Positions 45,625-54,734 of a stretch of 64,000 bases of DNA are shown piece after piece. The DNA lies in NCBI GenBank assembly GCA_036927565.1, contig JAYESD010000008.1, positions 119,067,498 through 119,131,497 on the forward strand, in the 5' to 3' direction. The notes under the pieces were generated by a model. That model ran no database searches. It worked only from the letters and a program-made list of their open reading frames with translations, and was not told the DNA's origin. Positions within the stretch are counted from its first letter, which is position 1, and each line of letters starts with the position of its first letter. This DNA comes from Tuctoria greenei (lineage: Eukaryota; Streptophyta; Magnoliopsida; Poales; Poaceae). Made by a program: the position numbers and the translations under genes.

Positions 45625-47463
45625 TGTAGGATCGAAGAGCACGTGAAAATCTACCACAGGGGGGGTGAATGGTAGATTTAAAAATCTTACGCAGCGGAAA
45701 CAATTAAACCCCAAACCCTTTCGGCAGAAAAACGATCTATTAAAGAAATCATGTGTGAGACTAATATAAACATGTTTCACCGTGACAAAAGTGATGGATA
45801 TCAGAGAGAATCAAGTCACGAAGATAACACAAAATTAATCACTCAAATCTGTCGAGAAAAACTCAAGCTATGATCGAAAGATCAAACACAGGTCAAACTG
45901 CCCTACCCGAGGAAAAACAGTTCTGGAATGCTGCAAAGAAACTAGTGTAGATCAGAAACCACAAATCCAATGACCTTGAAATTTTTATATATGATAGATA
46001 ATCAAGTTGTGAAGACAACCCAAAAAGAATCACGTCAATTGGATCTGTAAAACTCGAGTTATGATAAAACCACCGACGAAAGGTAGTGCTGTCCAGAAAC
46101 TCGACGAGTAAAACTTGTCTGGAACAAGTCAGACGAACAAGGAACAAAAGTTCCTTCAAACTACGAATTTTATTCAATAGAACACAAGAGGAACAGCCCC
46201 AAAGTCGTGCACCACGAGCTCTGGCCTTCCCTTGCTTATATAACCAGCCCTTAGGCCAACCCAATATCAACTAGGACTCCAATCCTACTCAGATCACGAA
46301 TCGTAACTTTCCATAACTGCTCAAGATTCTTCTATACGCAGATAGAAGCAATATTAAGACTTCCCAACACCTTAGGAACGTATCCCACATTACTAAACAA
46401 CTCAAATTCGTGTTCTACATGAAATCCTATCATAACCAACTCGATACTTTCCATACCGAGCCATAACCGACCTCGCCGCAGCCAAAGTCATCAACCGATA
46501 CGATCCGATCCTTCCAACCAGATCTTTCCTTCCTTATCCCATCTTCGGAACCATGTTGCCACGTCATGCACCGCATGCATACGTGCAAACACCTTCCTTC
46601 GACGTTCAGTAACCTTCATATGCACTGCCCTTGATTCAATCATCCTGCGCGACCTCCTGATCAGCTCAACCACAGTTCCTCCCGAACTTGGTTGTTGGAA
46701 TCTCATCTCCTCCCTGAGACTAGTCCAATGGATCCCATCACCAGCCATGACTTGATCTCAAGCAACACCTGCACATGAACAAACAACCAATCCATACGAG
46801 CCCAAGTCCTCGACTTGACTCAAGTTAGTTCCGAACACAACACCTTACGTGAGAACCTCACATAAGCATGTTGCAAAGCATAGCAAAACGATATCATCCA
46901 TATCATCCAAAACGCACCAAAAACGTAGTAAAAGAATACTAAGCAAACTTTCCAACAATGTAAAGTAAGTACGAAACATTGCAAATGAAAAGTAGAAGCA
47001 CTGCGGTCAAGTTCCGGATCATCCCACAGCAAATCAGAGCTTGACCCGGAGCTTACTAGTACAGTGAAGCACCTGCCGGAGCTTACCAAAACTAGTAGAT
47101 CCTAGCAACGGAGCTTACCAAAAACTAGTCAAAACTAGTCAACCCAAAACTGGAGCTAGACAAAGTACGTCGGAGCTTAGCAAAACATGCCGGAGCTATC
47201 AAATATATGCCGGAGCTATCAAAGACATTCCGGAGCTAAAGATAAAGCTCACCGGAGCTTACCAAAGCTGGTCGGACCTTACCAAGAAGTCGGACCTAGC
47301 ATCGAACGTAACCGGAGCTACCCAAACCAAGCCGGACCTACCGTTGGACCTTGCTGTAGCTCAGAGCTAGAGTCGGACCTTGATAAAAAGGTGTTTTGGT
47401 GATATTCAAAACTTTTATCATCAAAGACAAGTGTATTCACTACAAGCCAATGTATTCAGCACA
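45625..47463 (-). mobile_element. Copia solo LTR (1839 bp) inside CACTA C
   Basis: Plus-strand borders TGTAGGATCG (45625) and TTCAGCACA (47463), the same family as the 5' LTR at 5290-7029. CTTA flanks both sides (45621-45624 and 47464-47467); ACTTA is shared if the LTR's last A is counted. No copia interior is present on either side, so it is a solo LTR, the usual product of LTR-LTR recombination. It lies upstream of, or within, the TNPA-like gene. Confidence 0.83.
47040..47395. repeat. 33-bp-type minisatellite in the solo LTR
   Basis: Imperfect units of CCGGAGCTTACCAAAGC and CGGAGCTATCAAA type. It corresponds in position to the array at 6675-6960 but with a different unit number and sequence drift. 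Confidence 0.78.
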
Positions 47464-48290
47464 CTTACAACTTAAACTACTAGAGAATTCGTGATCCATA
47501 CCTCACCGGCAGGATCATATTCGGGGTCGAGATCCTATGAAGTCTGTTTAGTTTTTATATTGGGAAAAGGATCCGATGGACTCTAAAACGAGCCTGAACT
47601 GCCGGAATCACTAAACTCCATATTGCCTTCTTCATTGTTAGTACCACCACCAGTCTTCTTAGGGCTTTCATGCTAGAACTAATAAGACAAAAAATATGTC
47701 CCACTTCAATGAAAGCTACAAAAATAAATGCTCTATAACACGGTGCCAAATCACATCCTACTGAAAAATACAGTTAGCATCCAAATATGTGAAATCACAG
47801 ATGGACTCCAGTAAAGGGGTTCCTTTTGTATCTTAAATAACCAAACCTAAACTAGAAATGCATGATTATGCTATGTCCATGTCACCTCTCGACAATTCAC
47901 CCTAGTCAAACCATATGCAAACCAGGAGCCTAAGCCTGAACCTAATACGGATGCCATCCAAAGTAATGATGCGGTATCAACCGGCCAAATGAGGAATGTG
48001 GCAAGGGGGGCTCCACGGCGGCGCAGTGTGAGAGAAATGGGGGGAGGAATTAATATATAAAAAAGGGTGAACATGGACTTCATTTAAGCACAACATGACT
48101 ATCTCCTTTAACACAACAACTATTCTAAACAGCTAATTGGTGCCGGTATGAACACACATAAAAATGTAGAAGAAACAATTGAGCTAAATTTGCTTTGATT
48201 TCTGATAACAATTAATTTGCTTTCTAACCAATTAATCTAAACAATTGTCAAGGTCTTGAAACAAGTAATCTAAATAATCTGAACACATTA
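47464..48290 (-). other. CACTA C: upstream part of the TNPA-like gene or leader
   Basis: 47690-47560 on the minus strand encodes ESPKKTGGGTNNEEG-type acidic sequence that may be a first exon. The rest is noncoding. Confidence 0.4.
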
Positions 48291-48299
48291 AACAATATA

Positions 48300-48720
48300 A
48301 TCGGGGGCTCGCCGCAGTGTGAGAGGAATGGAGGACAGAGGGGAGGGGGGGCCGGTGGCCACCGTGGAGGTAGAGTGCCGGTGGTAGGGGACGGTGGGGA
48401 GGGGGGCAGTGCATGGTGGGGGTAGATGCCAAGAAGGAGGAGGCAGTGCGGGGGGAGCGCGGGGGTGCGGCGGCGAGGACACTCAGCTGACGGCAAGGGC
48501 AAGGAGGGAGGCGACACGAGGATGGAGGAGGGAAGGAGGTGGCGCAGGGGACAAATTAGGGAGGAGGGTGAGAAGGGAGGAAAGAGGTGGACGTACTGGC
48601 AACGGCGATGACGACGAAGACGAAGCTCGGCATCGAGGGCGACGAGGACGAAGCTCGGCAGCGAGGGTGCACGGCAAGGTCGAAGCTCGTTGGTGAGGGC
48701 AGCGCTCGGTGGTGAAGGAA
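48300..48720. other. GC-rich tract in CACTA C
   Basis: Strongly G-rich on the plus strand (GGAGGGAGGCGACACGAGG-like words). The open frames on both strands are low complexity. It lies immediately inside an internal set of AGGCGGTT repeats, like the tracts in the two other CACTA families. Confidence 0.65.
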
Positions 48721-48799
48721 ATTTTGGCAGCCTGATGGTGTGTAAGTAAAGTCTCCTGGGTTAGGTTTTTTCGAGGAGGCCGAGCGATCTTATATAGTC

Positions 48800-49016
48800 G
48801 AATATCTCCTTAGGAGGTTCCTAATTGAAAACCGCCTTAGCAGATGATTTATCTCAGGCGGTTCTTCAGTAATGACCGCCTGACAAGATGTCTTATCTTA
48901 GGAGGTTCTTCAGTAAAAACCACCTGTGATGTTGGGTACTAAGTCTAAGCTTAATTAATATTCTTGACGAAATGAGGGGCCTTTTAAAAGCCCAAATTCC
49001 ACTTTCTTGTAGTATG
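48800..49016. repeat. Internal CACTA C subterminal repeats with terminus-like end
   Basis: Three AGGCGGTTCTT/ACCGCCTGA modules are followed by a stretch ending TTCTTGTAGTA (49016). Read on the minus strand this gives TACTACAAGAAAGTGG and resembles the element's own left TIR. This may be an inner border of a composite. Confidence 0.6.
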
Positions 49017-50406
49017 CTTTAGTATTACAGGTTCCCATTCACTTGGGAAAACCTTTGAAATTGGTCAGAACATAAAAAATAATTAACACAGGTTATTTGT
49101 CATTTTTCTATATTGATGAATATAATGATTTTTCATTAAATTTTCTATGAAACATTTAATCATCATACCAACCTCCATGATTTTTTTCAGATTTTTACAA
49201 AATTGATTGAATCAATGTGTGTTCAAAATTTGAAGAATGCCTCATTTGTATATGAGCATTTGATTATAATGATAGATAATTTGGATTTTGACATGTTCAA
49301 ATGCTTTAAAAATTAACAAAATTTATACATGTATAAATAAGAAAATATGTTCATACAAACCAACTTCCAGTGAAGACCCATTTTTGAGGAGATATAAAAA
49401 TGTGAATAATATTTGAATACAAATTAATTTGATATTTAACAAAACATTACAATGTTAGCTATATTAGTTTCAAAATATTTGGTCCAGGTGGTAGAAATTA
49501 ATTTATGAAGAATATAGAAAAAAGTAACATCGAATTTGGATTCAATTTGTAGAATCTATACATGTTTGAGAATTTATATTGGAATCTAAACAAAAAATAA
49601 GCAAGGGAAAAGAAAACTGAAGACCAGACTCGGACCTTTATCACAGGCGGTTATTCATTAAAAACCGCATGTGCAGTTGTTAATAACCGTCTGTGAAAAG
49701 ATGTGTACTAAGTCTAGGCTTAATTACTATTATTGATGAAAATGAGGGGTCTTATAAAAGCCCAAATTCCAATTTCTTGTAATATACTTTAGTATTACAG
49801 GTTCCCATTAAAGTTCACTTGGGAAAACCTTTGAAATTATTCTGAACATAAAAAAATAACACAGGTTATTTGTCATTTTTCTATCATGATGAATATAATA
49901 ATTTTTCATTGCATTTTTCTATGGAAATTTTTAGTCATCATACCAACCTCTATGATTTTTTTCAGATTTTTACAAAATTGTTTGAATCAATGTGTATTCA
50001 GAATTTGAAGAATGCCTCATATGTATATGAGCATTTGATTAGAATGATGGATAATTTGAATTTTGACATGTTGGAATGTTTTTAAAAAAATTAACAAAAT
50101 TCATACATGTAAAAATAAGACAATATGTTTATACAAACCAAATTTCAGTGGAAGATCCATTTTTTGAGGAGATATAAAAATGTATAAAGATGATAATTTG
50201 ATATTTACCAAAACATTACAATGTTAGCTATAATAAGTTTTAACATATTTGGTCCAGGTGGTAGATATTAATTTTTGAAGAATATAGAAAAAAGTATCAT
50301 AGAATTTGGACTAAATTTGCAAAATCTATACATATTTGACTATTTATATTGGAATCTAAATAAAAAAGAAGCAAGGGAAAATAAAACTGAAAAACAAACT
50401 CGGGCC
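48867..50406. repeat. 770-bp tandem duplication in CACTA C
   Basis: TACTAAGTCTA is at 48937 and again at 49707. From there the two copies run in parallel (GGGTCTTATAAAAGCCCAAATT, first 18 bases shared with one change; TTTAGTATTACAGGTTCCCA; AACACAGGTTATTTGTCATT) to about 49630 and 50406. The first copy ends in subterminal repeats, the second runs into TNP2 coding sequence. Divergence is visible throughout, so the duplication is not recent. A 71-codon open frame at 49870 is not supported as a gene. Confidence 0.82.
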
Positions 50407-52567
50407 TTTGTTATAATATTGTGCATGATTATCCCAGACTGTTTACATTATTGGGACAAATGAAAAGGAAGAAAGGTTGTGTAAGATGCGTGGATGAAAG
50501 TGGATTTTTGTACCTCACTTCATCCAGAAAGACAGTGTACATGAGACACCGGCGGTTCTTGACAGATACACGCAAGTATAGGAACATGAAAGAACAATTT
50601 GATAACAAAATTGAAAAAGATACTGCACCAAAACCTTACAGTAGAAAACATTTTCGAAATGGCCAAGAACATTCAATTGCTTTCGGTAAGTGCAAAAAAT
50701 GTAAAGGAACAAAGAGAAAGAAAACTACATCTTTGGGTGATACAGTTGACACGACTTTTAAGAAACAATCGATTTTTTCAAGTATCTTATATACTGGAAG
50801 AACCTAAAAATTTTCCATAGTATTGATTTGATGCACGTTATGAAAAATGTATTTGACAGCATCATTGGAACCTTGCTGGACATGCCTAGAAAAACAAAGG
50901 ACGGAAATCTTGATATGAGACCAGGGATTCACCCGGTAGAAAAGGCGAATGGGAAGCATTACCTTCCGTAGTCAACTACAACTTTACACTACATAGGAAA
51001 AAAGGCAATTTGCGAATGGTTGCATGGGATCAGAGTGCCCACGAGTTTCTCATCCAATATCTGCAAACTAGTGTCGATGAAAGACTCGTCTTTATCCGGC
51101 TATAATTCTCACGACTGTCACATGATGATAACAGTGTCCTTGCCATTGCAATAAGGGTCATCAAACCTAAGCATGTAAAAGTTGTCATCACACGTTTGTG
51201 TTACTTCTTCAATGCAGTATCGCAAAATGTGATAACATGTGAAGACTTGGACTATTTGAAAACGCACATCGTCGAGACTATGTACAAGCTTGAGTTTTTT
51301 TTCCCACCATCCTTTTTTGATATGCAAGTACACCTAATCATACATCTTGTTGAACAGATAAAAGCATTGGGGCCACTATATTTACATCATATGTTTCCAT
51401 TGGAAAGTTATTTAGGAGTATTAAAAGGTTATGTGCGGAACCGTGCTCACCCAGCGGGTTGAATTATGGAAGAATACACCACTAAAGAAGTGATTGAGGG
51501 TTGCGCTGATTACATCAAAGACGGAAAGCAGATAGGTGTGCCTATACCAGTACATGAGGTTAGATTATATGGGAGAGTCAAAGTGGGTAAAAAACTTTTA
51601 TCGTTCACGATTAAAAATTAGTACACCGTGCACATTTTGTACTAGAACAGCTCGCAATAGCCGAGTCGTACATTCAATTATGGAAGGATACACAACTGAA
51701 GAAGTGATTGAGGGTTGCGCCGATTACATCAAAGACGCAAAGCAGATAGGTGTGCCTATACCAGTACATGAGGTTAGACTATGTGGGAGAGGCAAAGTGG
51801 GTAAGAAAACTTTTATTGTGTACTACAACAACTCGCGATAGTTGAGCTGTACATCGAGGAAAACCAATTTGAGCTTCGCAGAAAAAACCAAGGCCGCAGA
51901 GAGGACTGGATCATGAAAGAGCACAAAAGATGTTTCACTGAATGGTTAATAGACAAAAATATACCATATAGAAACTTTATAGAAGAGACAACAATGAAGA
52001 AGTTGGCTTCTGGCCCATATGCTTTGGTGACATCATAGCAAGCATATAACAACAATGGTTACATATTTTACACTAAGGAAAAATATGGTAAGAGTGTTGT
52101 ACAAAATAGTGGTGATCGTATAGAGGCTTACGATCCATAGGGCAGAAGACCACATACTTCGGGTTCATAGAGCAAATATAGGAACTCAATTATGACGAAA
52201 GAATGCTAATGTCCGTATTTAGTGCCAATGGGTCAAACATCCTAATGGTGTGAAAGTGGACAACTACGGGCTGACACTTGTAGACTTAAACAAAGTGGAT
52301 TATAAAGATGAGCTGTGGGTTCTCGTCGACCGTGTTGCACATGTTTTTCATGTACAACATCTAGGAACTGAGAAGATGCATGTAGTTGTTTCTAGAAAGC
52401 AAAATATTGCTGGAGTTGAGAATGTAGGAGATAATGAAGAGGAATATAATCAATATGAAGATGTGTACATTTTCACCTAACCAGAAAACATCAAGCGCAT
52501 AGAGAGAAACATTAAAAAGGATTTGAAACCCTATATGCGAGAAGATGTCAATGCTAGAAAAAAATGA
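50400..52567 (+). pseudogene. TNP2-like transposase, C-terminal two thirds, broken
   Basis: Plus-strand frames give the DYPRLFTLLGQMKRKKGC and VYMRHRRFLTD block (50421-50580), a MHVMKNVFDS block (50835), SHDCHMM (51110), and a DUF4218-type region (PPSFFDMQVHLIIHLVEQI; 51300). YLGVLKGYVRNRAHP (51410) follows, then a DUF4216-type C terminus (VDNYGLTLVDLNKVDY, 52250; VLVDRVAHVFHVQ). It ends near 52567 after KKDLKPYMREDV. Stops and frameshifts are numerous, and a 214-bp tandem duplication lies at 51463. The N-terminal third is absent; the 770-bp duplication lies where it should be. The strand is opposite to the TNPA-like gene of the same element. Confidence 0.83.
51463..51860 (+). repeat. 214-bp tandem duplication inside TNP2 (CACTA C)
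   Basis: ATTATGGAAG(A/G)ATACAC at 51463 and 51677, each followed by GAAGTGATTGAGGGTTGCGC and AAGCAGATAGGTGTGCC. It repeats the linker between the DUF4218- and DUF4216-type regions. 214 is not a multiple of three, so the duplication by itself shifts the frame. Confidence 0.88.
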
Positions 52568-52855
52568 ATGATATATGTTGTATATATTTGTAATATTACA
52601 ATGAAGCTTTAATATTTTAATTTGACATTTTTTATTTTTATGAATTTGTTCATATATGTAGGTATATGTATGTATGAGTATATCATGTATATGTATATAT
52701 TAATATATATATACATATAAATGATATAAATAAATATATATGTATATATAGTATAATATATACATATATATATATAATATTAATATAAAATACTCTGAAA
52801 AAATATTATTAGATATTTTTCTTTTAGTCTCCTTCACACTCAGTCAGTAAGTAAA
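52568..52855. repeat. TA-rich microsatellite
   Basis: 52660-52800 is largely TATATGTATATA-type dinucleotide repeat at the 3' end of the TNP2 pseudogene; the flanks are AT-rich noncoding. Confidence 0.82.
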
Positions 52856-53178
52856 ATCCATTTGTGAAAACATAGGGATCATCACAGGCGGTCCGTATAA
52901 AAGACCGCATGAAATATATGCACCATTGCAAGCGGATCTTTATTAATAGCCGTCTGTGAAAACATTGTCTTTACCCAGGAAGTTGTTTATTAAAAACCGC
53001 CTATGATGTTTGAACCAGTACAGATGGTTCTTTGTTAACAACTCTCTGTGAAGACCATGTATCTATCCAGGCGGTGGTTCATAAAAAACCGCCTGTGATG
53101 TTATCACATGCGCATTTTTTTACCGACCGTATATGTCTGAAAAACAAGGCATCTGTAATAATATTTTTGGTATTAGTG
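52855..53178. repeat. CACTA C right terminus and subterminal repeats
   Basis: Modules CAGGCGGTCCG, ACCGCATGA, AACCGCCTRTGATG and CCAGGCGG recur before the terminal CACTAATACC (minus strand, 53178). Confidence 0.82.
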
Positions 53179-53189
53179 TGAGTTCAAAT

Positions 53190-54030
53190 CCCAACTGTTG
53201 CATCATTTTTAGCAAATTAAACAGTACAGTGAGGCGCTGATGTGGCTGCCATATCAGCAAGTTGTCCACAGCGTGGACGGTTAGGTGGCTATTTTGACAA
53301 AAAAAATTCCGCAGGCTATTAATATTAAATGACTAAATATGATCTTAAAATGAAAAAAATTCTTGCAGGCTGCAGCTAACGTTTCCACCAATGATGATGT
53401 GCAACAGGGGCTCGGTGCTTCCGCCAGCGGTTGCTGTTGTCGAACATGCTGCCGGAGCGCGACGCCTCCTGACAGAGTGCAGAAACCCGACTGATCAGCT
53501 GGATGTTCTCCATTGGAGGATCTCACCTGCCCATTGGTGGTGACGTGCTGCGGCGGGGCGGCGGATCTCTAAACTACGTCCATGTCCATCACCGTCGGAC
53601 ATGTCCCGCGGACGCGGCGATATCTCTTGTCCGAGCGAAAAGACACCCTTTAGCATGCACACACAGCACAGGTGAAGGTCGATGCCATCATCGAGTCCCA
53701 ACTGTTGCATCATTTTTAGTGAATTAAACAACACAGTGAGGCGCTGACGTGGTTACCATGTCAGCATGTCATCCACAGCGTGGACGGTTAGGTGGCTATT
53801 TTGACAAAAATAATTACACAGGCTATTAATAATAAATAATTAAAAATGATGTTAAAATGAACAAAAATTCTTGCAGGCTGCAGCTAACGTTTCCACCAAC
53901 GATGACGTGCAACTCGGTGCTTCCACCAGCGGTTGCTGTTGTCGGACACGTTGTAGGAGCGTGATGCCTATTGCCGGAGTTGAGAAACCCGACTGATCAG
54001 CTGGATGTTCTCCATGGGGGGATCTAGTCC
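53190..54030. repeat. 507-bp direct duplication spanning the foldback arm end
   Basis: CCAACTGTTGCATCATTTTTAG at 53191 recurs at 53698 (first 20 bases identical). Both copies continue through TGGACGGTTAGGTGGCTAT and CTTGCAGGCTGCAGCTAACG to GATCAGCTGGATGTTCTCCA (53498 and 53998). The copy includes sequence beyond the foldback terminus, so it is a later segmental event. 53521-53690 is unique between the copies. No gene is supported, although an 81-codon minus-strand frame crosses the first copy. Confidence 0.82.
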
Positions 54031-54056
54031 GCTCGCCTACCTAAAAAGCCACTGAT

Positions 54057-54734
54057 AGTACAGGAAAGAAGAGCTAAATCAAAGAAATCTGAAACCAATA
54101 ATAGTTTCAAGATCTAAAGGAGTAAAACAATAGTAAGGAGCAAGAGAGGAGGAGAGGACTAACACTTTGTCTTCAGGGACTAACTCTTTGTGTTCGGGGC
54201 CATTGATAATCACCGGAATATTTTTAGAAGGGCACCTCCAAGCGGGAAATAAAGGATTAGAACAAGGTAAGAACAGGTCAAATTGGGCCGTCGCGCCACC
54301 TGTTCTGCCACAGCTAGGAGCTAGAGCTCGTAACAGGGATGGGGAAGATCAGGCATCGGCGTACTCCGCGGACAAGGTCGCGGAGGCGCCGGAGTAGCAG
54401 TTTCTAGGTTGACAGTAGAGCTAGATAGCGCGACAATGATAATACTGAGGTCGGGGTCGATGGCAGCAGCGCGACAATGATGTAGAGCGAGTTGAGGAAG
54501 AGGGACAGCGGTGACATGCTTTGAGTGCAGGGTCCAGATGGCGACGTGGTACAGGGATGGGATGATCAGGCGGCAGCGTGCTACGGGGACGAGGTGGCGG
54601 AGGCTTCTATGTCGACAGTAGAGCGGGAGAGCGCAGGAAAATTTTGCTAAGTTTTTTGCGAAAAATTTCTCTAAGTGTTGGGAGAGAGCGCAAGAGAAAC
54701 TAAAATACCTAAGCTAACAATCAAAGACAAACAT
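54057..54734 (-). other. Relic of a CACTA 5' leader (A/B family)
   Basis: 54057-54175 resembles 39379-39496, the upstream region of transposase gene B (AAGAAGAGCTAAAT, AAGATCTAAAGG and GAGAGGAGGAGAGGA blocks shared). 54180-54734 resembles the leader at 33480-33800 (TTTTGCTAAGTTTTTT/AAGTGTTGGGAGAGAGCGC). So one relic joins what are separate pieces elsewhere in the window. It ends where the gypsy-type LTR at 54735 begins. Confidence 0.65.

Larger units (their letters stand above)
41681..53178. mobile_element. CACTA element C, 11.5 kb
   Basis: The left end is CACTACTACAATAAGC (41681) and the right end, on the minus strand, is CACTAATACCAAAAATA (53178). Both sides are flanked by TGA (41678-41680 and 53179-53181), the 3-bp duplication of CACTA elements. 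Subterminal motifs built on AGGCGGTT and AACCGCCTGTGA occur at both ends and also internally at 48830-48930 and 49640-49700. Contents are a minus-strand TNPA/C48-type pseudogene in the left half and a plus-strand TNP2 pseudogene in the right half. The internal termini suggest a composite of two related copies, or one element with large duplications. Confidence 0.82.
40701..53376. mobile_element. Inverted-repeat (foldback) element carrying tRNA-like modules
   Basis: The left arm starts GCTGCAGGCTGGAATTT at 40701. The right arm ends AAATTCTTGCAGGCTGCAGC at 53376, its reverse complement with few changes. The symmetry continues inward through TAGCCACCT and CGTCCACGC blocks, a tRNA-like module and a following AACATAGAC/TCTAAACACATAAATTTGAATT stretch toward a centre near 41290. 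Removing the inserted CACTA (41681-53178 plus one TGA) leaves an element of about 1.17 kb with arms of about 580 bp and an AT-rich middle. No clear target duplication was found (GGCAAGGGT left, TAACGTTTC right), so the superfamily is undecided. Confidence 0.75.

Noticed and set aside
48248..48696. Pro-rich and Arg/Gly-rich frames on both strands
   Set aside because: Low-complexity products of the GC-rich tract in CACTA C.
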